Part shown: positions 1 to 10,499 of the stretch, piece after piece
Layout: every line of letters begins with the position of its first letter
Position numbering within the stretch: position 1 is the stretch's first letter
Source of the DNA: Gnetum montanum
Lineage: Eukaryota; Streptophyta; Gnetopsida; Gnetales; Gnetaceae
Direction of reading: 5' to 3'
Length of the DNA: 64,000 bases
Assembly: GCA_015680685.1 (NCBI GenBank)
Contig: MNCI01024352.1
Coordinates: 573,319 to 637,318 of the forward strand
The notes under the pieces: generated by a model
Databases searched by the model: none
The model's input: the letters and a program-made list of their open reading frames with translations, nothing else
What the model was told of the DNA's origin: nothing
Program-made: the position numbers and the translations under genes

Positions 1-430
1 GAAACATTTCTACTTGAATAGTATAATCAAAGGAGACTTTAATTCAAAGGCAAATTCTTATTTGTTACTATTCCTTACCATTTGTGATGCACAATCGGTA
101 GATCATGAATGAAATCTCATTATCTACGAGTTGAAATAGGTAGGTGGTTTAATTTCCCTCTAAAGAATGAATATCACAACTATGCAATACAAATAGATTA
201 ACAACACATCTTTTTACAATATCATGCATTTGAACACATTAGGCATAAGTGAGATATTATATTACAAATTTGGTTAATTTGTTCTAAATATTACCGAGAA
301 CACTTGGTAATTTTATTAATTATGTTTTCAAAATTTATAATATACACATATCAATAGTCTTATATATCCAAAGGGTCTATAGACATAAAATTTTAGCTTT
401 AGTTTCAGTTTTAATAATAAATGATGATGA
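1..430. repeat. Dispersed repeat copy 1 (pairs with 21715-22130)
   Basis: This stretch aligns by eye with 21715-22130 in the same order over its whole length. Shared landmarks are 'TTGAATAGTAT' near the start, then 'TTACCATT', 'ATGCACAAT', 'ATAAGTGAG' and 'GAACACTT'. The second copy follows LINE reverse-transcriptase debris, so both may be the 3' part of a LINE ORF2. No frame is open here. The window starts inside the repeat, so its left edge is not visible. Confidence 0.6.
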
Positions 431-3031
431 ATGCAATAAATAATGCAAGAGGCAAAGTCTCTTCATTGTCTAATGCAACTAAGCATCATTCTTTTATTAA
501 CAACCATGTTGTGGATTAGCACTATGGCTTTCAATTTCAATAAGAAGATGATATTAAATACCCTAATATAAGGCACAAAACAACCTAGCAAAGTTTGGTT
601 TTGTTGTATTTTACTTTGCAATTTATAATAAAACATAACTACTTTTAACTATTAGTATTTATTATTTCTTTCTATACAAAATCATACTATTTAAATCTTC
701 ACTTCATTTATCTTGTAGTCAACCTATTTAATGCTAATTTTGTCATGAAAACTAATGGCACTTAAGTACCTTGCAGAGATCCTTAAGCATGAAACGTTCA
801 TCTAATCCTTAAGCATGAAACGTTTAGACCCTGAACACATTATTTGAGTTTTTACAAAATATACATGAGAAACGTCCTCATCGATATTAGGTCTATGAAT
901 ATTAATAATACCTTTGAAATTGAGTTTAACTGTAAAACCTTCTCGGATCCATCCTACAATTTTTAATTTAAAATCTATAACTCAACTTTGCCAACGTGCA
1001 TGTCTAACTCACATTGGAGCAGGAGCTTGAAGGGTTTGAATGAATTCTAATGATCATGTTTACCCAAAAGAAAAGGAATAAGAGGTTGCAATTTGAAGAA
1101 TGCATTATTGTTCGAAGTATTTTAGTTACTGTGATCAAAACTGCAACTCCTCCCGTCACCACCACCACCACAAACAGACAGGGCTACATAACTTGATCAA
1201 ATTTACTTTACGAGCTACGGCATTACCGTTGAAGGGAAATAAACAACTTTTCAAATTTTCAAAACAACATAGTGAAGGCAAAAGCAAAACAACCATTTTG
1301 TAAACATTGTTTGTTTTCAGAAGGTACTGGAATTGCTCTATTAAAGCATTGTCAACCTCGGACGTGCCCCTGCCAAGCTAGCAGAGCAAGCCGTAGCCCT
1401 GGGCTTGGTGGGAGTGCCAATCTTTTGAGCCAATCTGCAGATCCTTTGAAAACATTGTTCAAGCAGTCCCTACGCTTAGAATTTTATATTTCGGGGGCCT
1501 GGACAATTATCTCGGGAAGCTACCAGACACAATGCATCGAATTCTCCGTAATTCGCACCATTAGTACAGAAGAGACCAGAGCAGACCAGACAGACGAGGG
1601 AAATGAATTCCTGGGTTACACAAACATTAGGATTCCAACCATCCGTTGTCCCAATTATTCCTGATTTCCGCACTGCCAAGTTGCACATCCGATATATAAG
1701 TTGTCATTTATGTACCCTAATACATTTGGAAACTAATATATCTTATAAAGGTATTTAAAAAATATAGAAGGGATATACAATCCTCTGCAATCTCGGAATC
1801 TGGAAAGCTTTAGAGGTATAAATTTATATTTCCTGTGTTGGCAACGCTGCACCCTCCTGTGTAGCCTATTATCCACAAAAGAATCAATAGTTTATATGAC
1901 GTAGCAGCAACGGAGATATTATCACTAGATTCACTACTATCCATTAAATTCCAACATTTATGGCCGAGGTGACCATAGAGCTTTTGTGGCCCAGTTGCCC
2001 ACTGTCATACTAATTCTGCCAAAGGATCGCTTAGGGGTAGTCCAGGCAGGGAAAGGGACCTAAAACAAGGGGGCCTGAGATGTTTACTTACTCGCCCAGA
2101 GACATTTATGACCTTATTAGCACAAACTGAACTGACTAATTAGAAAAGTACACAATACCCACACTGGACCCCATGGCCATGGCCCATTAGCAATCCTGTT
2201 ATAAGCCGAAGTCCCGGAAGGCTGGAACTAAAAACCAGAAAACTCCTGTGGATGGAGGATTACCAGGTAACAAGAATGTTGGGCTTTTCCAGGTTCTGGC
2301 TAGAAGTGGAAACTGGAAACCACTTAACATGCTGACAGCATCCTTCCCTGCGGATCTGCAAGGCCATTTGGGCCTCTGAACGATTGTCGCATACTGGGAT
2401 ATCATACCATAGCAAAACCAATTATCAATGAGTCAAAGGTTCGTAGGGCAGACCAGCGGACGGACCCAAAAAATCCTTCCCCGTTTTTTTAAAGCGCTGG
2501 AACTGGTCCAGTGTTGATCATCTAACTTCGGGAGGCGTGCTTGGTGAGCTGTATCTATGGACTAGTGGCTCTGGGCCTCTGGCCGGTTTTCTGAAGCGGG
2601 AGTCTCGAGGAGGGGGAGGACGTAGAGTAGCCAGAATCTGATGGAGTCTTCACATCTTTCACGAATATAACAGCAACAACGACTGGTCGCTCCCTCGCAT
2701 TCATGTGCCGCGCCCAGCTAAGCTCTCTGCGCTTCTCCTGTCCTGCTTCTGTCATGTGATACTCGTAATAATGTTTGATGAATGTTATGACTGAACGGTT
2801 GTAGCTTGCTTACTTGCTAGGCTTAAAAGCCCTTGAGGGGTCTATGATCCTGTTTGTTTTGGTGCCTGGTTTCCCGAGCTACTGCCACGGTTGAGCATCT
2901 TTCCTTGAATGCAGGGATCCACGAGGTTCAGGTTTCCAGGACAAATGGCTGCTAGATGCCGTTCGTGAGCTCTTGGGCTTCCCTGTAAAAAAGCCTAGAA
3001 GCAAGCTGTTTATGGGACTTGGGCTTCCACC
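431..3031. other. Intergenic region and upstream region of the 3032 gene
   Basis: No gene could be supported here. The left part is AT-rich. From about 1300 the base composition rises towards that of the downstream gene, and the last several hundred bases probably hold its promoter and 5' untranslated region. A pyrimidine-rich tract ending in TGCAG near 2914 could be a 5' UTR intron acceptor, but no matching donor was identified. ORFs at 1272-1664 and 2199-2755 show no recognisable motif and are treated as chance. Confidence 0.4.
780..825. repeat. Short tandem duplication, 26-bp period
   Basis: The 19-base block TCCTTAAGCATGAAACGTT occurs twice, at 780 and 806. It sits in AT-rich intergenic DNA with no gene nearby. 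Confidence 0.85.
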
Positions 3032-4843
3032 ATGGAAGGAGAACATAAGCTCTTCGTCTGCTTCACTTCCAGACAGTCATCTATGAGGCTCGGTCCCAAG
3101 TGCTCTCTCAGCCCTGGCAGGGAGAAGCTTCGAGAGTCTTCCAGCAGAAGGCTAAGGAGTAATGGCAGCACCAAGGGGCATTCCAGTCCTATGTTTCCAG
3201 TTTTGATACCCTATAATCTCACAGGAAGGAAGAAGAATACTGGGTTTGAGACGCAGGAGCCATCGTCCCCTAAGGTGACCTGCATTGGGCAGGTTCGAGT
3301 GAAGTCCAGGCAGAGCAAGAGGCTGAACAGCGGGTCCAAGGTTTCAGGGGTCAGGCACGAGGAATGCAGCAGAAAATGGGGGCACATCTTCAGAAAAGAA
3401 GTGTCATTCAACATCTGCGAGGCTCTCAGAAGTTTTGGAGCAGAGTTCAACTGCTTTGTGCCCTGCGGAGGTACCTCTCATCCCCCTAAAGAAAGCAAGG
3501 AGAGCACCACCTGTGGGGCTATGTTTGCAAAATGGTTTATGGTTTTGCAGGAGGATGACAGGAAAGGCCGTGAGGTTGAAGAGCCCAGCACGGCTCTGGA
3601 TGTTCCAGGGCCCAGAGCTCTCGATAACGAAATTGACTCCAGGGTTTTGGAAGAAGACATGGTTCATTCTCGAGCTCAGCAGGGCTTGGATGAGAGCGAT
3701 ATTGTTAAGATTTGTGAGCCGAGCAGACCCAGTATCAAGGGCAAAGAAGATGCAGATTTTGACATTGTTATACCTCCTAGAAATGCTTTGCTGCTGATGA
3801 GATGCAGATCTGATCCGCTAAGAATGTCTGCTATGGTTGAGGAGATGCGGAGCAGGCTGGAGCCCGTAAGGAAGTCTTCTGCAGAAGCGGAAAGGAGGGA
3901 TTTTGTCATAGAGGATGATGGAGAAGATGAGGTGGAAGATGATCGAGGATTCGTTCTCGGTTTTGAATGCAGGGACGAGGACAAGAAGATTGCAGCTGAA
4001 GCTCTCTCTGAGGATGAGGAAGTTGAAGCCCAGAGCGTTGCAAACAAGGATTCGGTGGCTACATCTGTGGAGCAGCAGCAAAAGGAGCATGTAGAATCTC
4101 CACAAGTTTCAGGACGAGAAGTGGAAACAGAAGAATCTGTGCAACCAGGGGATGATGTTGTAATTGACAAAATTGATGGGGAAAACGGAGACTCAGAACT
4201 ACATACTTCAGAAGTTGAAGTTCAGGCAACAGTTAAGGGAAACGAAGCAACTTCTCAAGATTTTGCAGAAAAGGAAACGGAAACTAGCTCTGCAACGGTA
4301 GAAAGGGGTTCTCAACCACATGCAGAGAAATGTGACAGTAGCAATGCTGTTGCAGTGGCCGAGTCGGTAGAGGAGAAATCGACAGGACTGTTGGGAGTTA
4401 CAGAGTCGTTGCCGGAGGCTCTGTTGCTGATGATGTATGAACCAAAACTTTCCATGGAGATTTCAAAGGAAACATGGGTTTCAAAAGAGGACTTTGTAAG
4501 GCGGCCTGTGGGACTCAAAGATCAGGATAAGAAGAAGGATGGACTCAAGGATCCTGACAAGAAGAAGGACGAAAACAAGGCCAATTCTAAATCCAACGAA
4601 CCTGTAATGGAGGAACCCCGAACGACTCAGAATACCAGTTCTGTTGCGGAAAGTATGAATTGTGTGAAGAGAGGATCAGTTGACGAAAAAGTGCATGACG
4701 CAACGACTTTTGTTTTGCCCAGGTGCAAATCTGAGCCTCTGCGGGCCTCCGTTAAGCTTGTTCCCGAGGCCTGCTTCTGGAAGCCTAGAAATTTTGAGAT
4801 TCCGGCTCTGAACATCAAAATTGGAGCGCGCTTAGGGTTTTGA
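3032..4843 (+). CDS. Plant-specific acidic protein of unknown function, 603 aa, single exon
   Basis: This is the longest intact reading frame in the window. The start has a strong plant context (CCACCATGG) and the frame closes with TGA. I recognise conserved patches of an uncharacterised land-plant family: a VTCIGQVRVKSRQ-like patch near residues 82-94, a Cys/Trp-containing patch near 112-145, an ALLLMRCRSDPLR motif near 252-264, an EPKLSMEISKETW patch near 470-482, and a second RCKSEPLRAS motif near 563-572. Between them the chain is Glu/Asp-rich and probably disordered (about 275-440). A short internal repeat (GLKD-DKKKD, twice) lies near 494-514. There is no signal peptide and no membrane segment. 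The paired R-C-[RK]-S-[DE]-P-L-R motifs look like phosphorylation or docking sites, but that is inference. The biochemical role is unknown. No stop or frameshift is present, in contrast to the transposon debris around it. Confidence 0.85.
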   Translation: MEGEHKLFVCFTSRQSSMRLGPKCSLSPGREKLRESSSRRLRSNGSTKGHSSPMFPVLIPYNLTGRKKNTGFETQEPSSPKVTCIGQVRVKSRQSKRLNSGSKVSGVRHEECSRKWGHIFRKEVSFNICEALRSFGAEFNCFVPCGGTSHPPKESKESTTCGAMFAKWFMVLQEDDRKGREVEEPSTALDVPGPRALDNEIDSRVLEEDMVHSRAQQGLDESDIVKICEPSRPSIKGKEDADFDIVIPPRNALLLMRCRSDPLRMSAMVEEMRSRLEPVRKSSAEAERRDFVIEDDGEDEVEDDRGFVLGFECRDEDKKIAAEALSEDEEVEAQSVANKDSVATSVEQQQKEHVESPQVSGREVETEESVQPGDDVVIDKIDGENGDSELHTSEVEVQATVKGNEATSQDFAEKETETSSATVERGSQPHAEKCDSSNAVAVAESVEEKSTGLLGVTESLPEALLLMMYEPKLSMEISKETWVSKEDFVRRPVGLKDQDKKKDGLKDPDKKKDENKANSKSNEPVMEEPRTTQNTSSVAESMNCVKRGSVDEKVHDATTFVLPRCKSEPLRASVKLVPEACFWKPRNFEIPALNIKIGARLGF

Positions 4844-5180
4844 TTTGGAATATGAATTGTGTTTGGTTTTTGGTTATAACAGTAGGCCAAACTATGCTGC
4901 CTTGTAAAACATGCAGGTGATGAAAAGCATAGCCTGTGATCAGGGGGTGGCACTAGAGTAGTCCTACAGGAGTTTTGAGATAATGTAAAGAATGTAATGA
5001 GTTTGGTTGCTGTATTTTGGTATGTCGATTTCAGTTCAAATTCTTTATTTGAAGCCCCTTTTTTTTTGCTCTGAATTTTCGCCACGCTCAGTAAGAAGAT
5101 AGGAGAACAGTCAGCTCCGGGCTGTTGTAGAGAATGCAATAAAAGTCGCCTCATTTTCGGATGTGAGCTTCCAGCCACAA
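4844..5180 (+). other. Probable 3' untranslated region of the 3032 gene
   Basis: T-rich sequence follows the stop codon, and a canonical AATAAA lies at 5138-5143, about 300 bases downstream. That spacing fits a plant polyadenylation region. The actual cleavage site cannot be seen. Confidence 0.45.
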
Positions 5181-6313
5181 AACTATTGTTTCGCCATATT
5201 TCCTGTTCAAGACTGAGAAGTAGTTTGAATTGGTAAATACCAAGTTATTAACCAATGTCCACCTACAGGAATCAGGAATATGGTAACTATTGCAAAGAAT
5301 ATATTGATTGATATATAGTTTCTTTCGAACAAATTCTCACTTTTGAGCGTTCAGATCTTTTCTACAAAATTTTTCTTAGGCGAATTGTTAAGCCTGTTTG
5401 CCAAAATTATGTAGTTTGGGTGGAAAATTAGTGTCTTGAGCGATCGGTCGTTTGAGGTGGAGGAAAAATGCATGAAGGGAATGTCATTAAATCCTGTAAA
5501 CGCGTAGCTCTCTCTATATGCATTTCTTTTAATGAACACTCGTACAATTACTGTCAATGAACTGTGTTGGAATCTTTTGGGGCGCATGCTTTTTGTTGTT
5601 ATGCGAAGCTGAAGCGTATTTGTGAAAACCATCATGCTTTTAGTGATCTTTACAAATCCTGACTGATCTCCTGAGGTTATGCATCTATATGCCAAGGCGA
5701 TACGCCTGAGCGTATGTTTTCCGAGTCCAGTAATACGATTAACTCGATTCCCGACTTGTCGCGAGGTTTGAAGTTTTCGACATTCTTTACATCCGTTGAC
5801 TCCTAAAATAATGGCTGAATCTAGCCGTGCCTTCCGAGGATCACAGAGTTCACGAAATTGCATCCAGACATGTTATCCTATTAGCGCAAATCAAGTAACA
5901 GAGTCTTAACTTTCGCTGAAAATAGGTAATTTTCATTTCCTTCCGCGTTTTATCCCCTTCGAAATCCCTTATATCCATGGTCCTCCAATAAGCAAAAATA
6001 TTTGTGTGTTCTTCCTCCTCTCTGTTTTGCTTACGTAACATCGAAGGATTCAAAGGCCACGGAAATCCGTCAAAGCCTAAAGATCCTTCCGTCTCGATCT
6101 TTTCTGCATTTAGTCTTTTCCTTTCCTATGATTACCGCTTTATCCCATACGCGCGCAAGACCTCAAAGCTTTTTTGTCTGTTCTCGGCACCGCTGCCCCT
6201 CCCGCAAGCAGTTATTGATGCAGCGCGTCGCCGTGACACGAAAGGGAAGCGAAGGACGACGGGACCGTCGGAATGCATAGACAACGCATCGGACAGAAAA
6301 ACGGGATCATGAT

Positions 6314-6395
6314 GCGAAATTCGACCTCTAAGGAAAACAGTCTTGGAGTCGCTGCGAAATTTGACCTTTTAAGGAAAACACTGATAGAGTCGCAG
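6314..6395. repeat. Two-copy tandem repeat, about 40-bp unit
   Basis: GCGAAATTCGACCTCTAAGG at 6314 is repeated with changes at 6354 (GCGAAATTTGACC-TTTAAGG), and each copy continues with GAAAACA and a -GAGTCGC block. Confidence 0.75.
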
Positions 6396-7332
6396 CAGCA
6401 GAAAACAGAGCGAAACAAAAGGAAGCGAAATAAAAAAATGCGCTATGTCAGAACAAGAAGTAAATCCGCATCAGAGTTACCAAAGCAGCTGTGACATCCA
6501 ACTCGGAACGGCACGCTAGCCCTTGAGAAACGGCGAGCTTTACCTTCGGCAACTCCCACCGCAAAAACTATTCAAAGCGGATCGGCTAGAGCTGAAATTG
6601 GCTGCACAAAACCTTAAACATACATTATTTGAATGCTTACATCGCTTTCTGAAGTGCGATTTCAGAGACGGAAAAGGAAATAACCAGAGCGAGAAAAACC
6701 GCAAGTAAAAGAGATTCTTCCGAGATCAAACTTGTCGCGGCCTTTTAAACCCTAAGTAAAATTGGCCGTTTCGTTTATAAGTTTGCATCGAGGAATCCGG
6801 ATGCAAGTCTGACAGTGCGAGATTCGTTGCAGCGCCATGATAAGCTGTCATGCACGGAGATTTGCAGACCATGATGGCGCCCTGGCGCGGGGGAAGCCAT
6901 GTAAAAACAAATCAAGCATGCAAGCAATGGCAAATTTTGTGTGTGTGGTCGCAGAGCTTTTCAGAAACGTTAATTTGTGTCCTATTTCCAGAGCGCTGAT
7001 TAGGCATTTCTTTTTCGCGCTTTCTCAAACGCGAATCGATATCCTCGTCGCAGTATTTATTCACAATTCTGGTGAAATTTTTTATTTGTTTCTCGATCCG
7101 TCCGACACGGCCGGGCTGTATTATTTTGGTTTTGCTCGCAGGATTACGATTCCTAAACACACATCTTTTGGTACCAGTGATCGTGATCTTGACCGCGCAT
7201 TTTCAAATGGAAAGGAGGTTGTAAAAGCCGTGACAACAAAGTTTTCAAATCCTAAATAAATGTGATTTTATTGTCTTGCCTGGGCAGATGAAGGATTTGA
7301 CCGTTTTCGGTCTCACGAACATGAGCGACAGC

Positions 7333-7486
7333 GTAGACTTGGGCGAGATTATGAAACAGTGGCGTTCATGAAAAGTATGATTTTGTTAGTCCCGATTCGG
7401 CCTTGGGAAAACGCTTGTATATATTCATGATATACAAGCAGGCTTTTCCCGACACCACTGAAAGGTTTCGTACAAGACAAGTCTAC
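7333..7486. repeat. Foldback (inverted repeat) structure, possible MITE or hairpin RNA source
   Basis: GTAGACTTG at 7333-7341 is mirrored by CAAGTCTAC at 7478-7486. Inside these, GAAACAGTGG faces CCACTGAAAGGTTTC, GGGAAAA faces TTTTCCC, and CTTGTATAT (7414-7422) faces ATATACAAG (7430-7438) across a 7-base loop. The left arm carries about 37 extra bases, so the hairpin has one large bulge. Neither end shows a clear target duplication. Confidence 0.6.
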
Positions 7487-8070
7487 AATGTATTGTAAAT
7501 TTGTATGATGTTTTGCCACGCCATGATCAATAACCCTGCCAAAACGATCGTTTTCATGATAAATCATGCATGGCCCGGCGAGTCTCTTGTAGTTTTCTGT
7601 GGCCATTATTGGATGCCGACTCTCTCTGGTCTATCACCAAACAATTATGTGTGGGGACAGTGCACAGGGAACCCACATTATATTATAACTCAAGTGCATC
7701 TGTCAACGCCAGAATGCCCAAGCCAGTGTCACGTCGTCGTAAATTGTCGCAGTAAAAGTGTATGCAATTGATGGACGTATTAAACGCTAAGTCCAAGACA
7801 CTGGCGATGAGATTTTAATTTGTGACCGACGGATATGCTGCTGCGACTCATTGCCAAAGAAAGTGCAGTGTCATTAGCAACACCTCTTTATGTTATATTG
7901 AAGGACGCTAGGAAGATGTGGTATTCATCTTCTCATCTATTCCATTTAAATTTCTAGGGGATGGGAACTCAGACCCAAGCCACGCTCAAATTTTTCGCTG
8001 TAGAAGCCTTACTTCATGTTCACCAATAGAGAGGGAGATCATCATTTATGGTAAATGCTCGATGCTCATC

Positions 8071-8116
8071 TTTCAACTTTAGTAGAGTTTTTTTCAACTT
8101 TAGTAGAGTTTTTTTC
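8071..8116. repeat. Two-copy tandem repeat, 21-bp period
   Basis: TTTCAACTTTAGTAGAGTTT starts at 8071 and again at 8092. It gives a short Leu/Lys repeat in a minus-strand open frame that I do not consider coding. Confidence 0.85.
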
Positions 8117-9109
8117 AAGTAGCTATGCCCAAGCTTAAACCCATATCTTTGAATTTGAGAAACAAGCACTTGACTATCATTCCAATTGAAGGTTCCTCTA
8201 AAGTAAAATACATATAAATAGCAAAAAATAAAAGATGTTATTTTTCCCACTATGCATTTGGAGCCAAAAGTAGCATTGTCTTTGTTTGTGAATTAGAAAA
8301 TTAAATGCAAAGAGTCTTAACCAATAGGAATGTTTCAAGGAATGGTAGATTTGAAAATTCAAGATAAGAATAAGTATTTCAAGAAATTAGAGTAAGAGAC
8401 AAAATAACTTTGCATCATTATATTCTTTTATAATTCTACTAAAGTTTAAGTTAAACTTGAGGCATCAACTTCAAGGATTTCTATTTCATACTTGGAGTTG
8501 CTTTCATCCACTTATTTTTTATGCCATCTAGAAGTTTTGATGTAATCTGGCTTTTTACAAAGATTTTCTACCTAATTCTCTTCACTTCTCAATTCAGGGT
8601 GACATCATTCAATACTTGATGCTTAAGCTAAATTACTAAATGTTCCTCTCTTTAGTTTCTCCTTTTTAATAACAAGCCTTTAGTAGGAAGTGGAAACCCA
8701 TTTGGGCACTTTTGAATGAGAGCAAGGTCTAATCCTTTTCCTACCCTAGGGGGAAGGTTTCGCATAATTGGTTGTAAGGATAAAAACTTAAAAAGCCATC
8801 CTTAAGACCATTGGGCCTTTTCTTTTTGTTGTTTTATTATGTATGCTTCTTTACTTTTGTATTTTAAATTTTTATTTTTAATATATTTTTATTTTGGGAT
8901 CCGCTTCCCCCTCCCCCAAAAACACTTGAGGCATCACTGTATTCCTCTATAATTCTTCTAAAGTATCATGTTGACTCTATATTGTGGGGTGTACTTTTGA
9001 TCAAATTGTTTTGTTTTCAACACCTCAACATTTCTCGCATTAAGAAAAGTTTTGGAGTAGTGCCTATAGATGAAAAGATGAGGGTGTTTTTTGAGTTGTT
9101 ATTTATGCA

Positions 9110-9325
9110 AGAGATTTATGTTTCAAAAACATCCTAAATAAACAAAGACAGAACAAACTTGACCAAGAGGATATAACTAAATTGGGAAATGTGTAGAGAA
9201 AGAGAGGATGGATGAGTGATTCCATTTTTATCTATCTTGTTTCATTGTCCAGTAGTTGGGCTTGTTTAACATAATCTTCTTTAAGATCATCTTGACCGAT
9301 TCATAGAATATATATATATATAGCT
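9110..9325. repeat. Dispersed repeat, copy 1 (pairs with 25340-25520)
   Basis: Shared blocks in the same order include ACAAACTTGACC, TATATCTAAATTGGG-like, TAGAGAAA and GGATGAGTGATT, and both copies run into an AT dinucleotide tract (here near 9308-9322). The repeat type is not recognised. Confidence 0.6.
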
Positions 9326-9466
9326 AGTTTTAACTCAAGAGCTCCATGCGATAGTGTCCTTCTGGATACATATAATAATGATTTTCGATCCAAATGATTC
9401 AACTTTCAAGCATTGGCTTTATGCATTGGTTTAGCTTCCGTGTTATTCAAATGTCACATTATCGTT

Positions 9467-10275
9467 TGATGAGCAATGAGGTACCCCTATGCCCAACCAT
9501 ACAAATCATAAGCGTTCACACACAATTTGGTCAAAGGCCATGGATGGAACTAGTTGTGCATCAAATCGTTATGCTTTGATCGCAGTTTGTTGTCTTCTCA
9601 CTTGGACTAGTGGTAACTTTGTCACATATGGTTTAGTTCAAAGTGAGACATATGATGTTGTCTAATCCTATGCTGCTCCTAATGATGATAAAAAGACACA
9701 TTAATTAAGCTAATGAACAATGAAAAATAAGATCTAAACTAGCCTATGTGTGATGAGTATTCGTTCCCAATCATTCGTACATGCCTTGGACTTCATATAA
9801 CTACCGTTGGGATTGCCAAGCATACATCACTAGGTGTGCCAGACGATACACTACTGGATTACCAAGTACTTACACTTAAGTGCTCATGACTAAGTCGTAC
9901 TCATTTCACTTAATGATAGGAATAGTAAATAGCAATAAATGGAAACATTACTAAAGAAAATAGTAAATAATTAAGCAATAATAAATCTAAGTGAATGCGA
10001 CAATGATGGAAGTAATCTCAATCTTTATTTCTAGTCATGTAATGTGTCCAACTATGTCACACTTGAACAAAGGTATCGTACGATTATAAACATCACATTG
10101 CAGGAATGCACTGGAAATAATAGAACTTGAATTCAGAAATCTAAGAAAGACTCTCAAAAACTGAAAACTAAAAATATCTCCCAACTATGCACCCAAGTGT
10201 TGTATTTATAGCCTAGCACGGAAGAGATAATATCGAATATTCAACATTGTTTCTTGGGACTCAATATTGGGGCTG
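9467..10275 (-). repeat. Element A, 3' LTR (truncated in U3)
   Basis: This copy matches 17866-18847 from TGATGAGCAATGAGG onwards. Similarity stops at about 10275, after CTCAATATTGG. The outer part of U3 and the polypurine tract seen in element B are missing, which suggests one deletion across the internal/U3 boundary. Confidence 0.7.
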
Positions 10276-10499
10276 ACACAACTAAATGAAAACTTGTCCT
10301 CGAGTTAAACAAAATGAGGAACAAGTTTTTTTTACAAAAAATTACTGGGAAGGTATGGAATTATTAGTTGACTTAGACCAACAAACAAATGTACTTATAT
10401 ATGTTGTAGCGACGCTTTACAAAAATTGGGACACAGTATTACAAGACAAAAAATCAAGAAAGCTCATGTAGTTCTTAGAGGTGGTGGCTCCTCCATCAG

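Larger units (their letters stand above)
5181..9466. other. Intergenic region without a supported gene
   Basis: 5181-7800 has a higher GC content and holds several open frames (5351-5863 minus, 6002-6494 plus, 6837-7259 plus), none with a recognisable motif or convincing protein character. 7800-9466 is AT-rich. The region does contain small tandem repeats, a foldback structure and one copy of a dispersed repeat, listed separately. Confidence 0.4.

Noticed and set aside
1272-1664. 130-aa plus-strand ORF upstream of the 3032 gene
   Set aside because: No homology signal by eye; the start is weak and it overlaps an equally open minus-strand frame.
3676-4170. 164-aa Ser-rich minus-strand ORF
   Set aside because: It is the mirror frame of the Glu/Asp-rich part of the 3032 gene.
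5351-5863. 170-aa minus-strand ORF
   Set aside because: No recognisable domain and no conserved-looking blocks; probably chance.
6837-7259. 140-aa plus-strand ORF
   Set aside because: No motif, no splice partners and odd composition; it lies in repeat-bearing intergenic DNA. A chance ORF is more likely.
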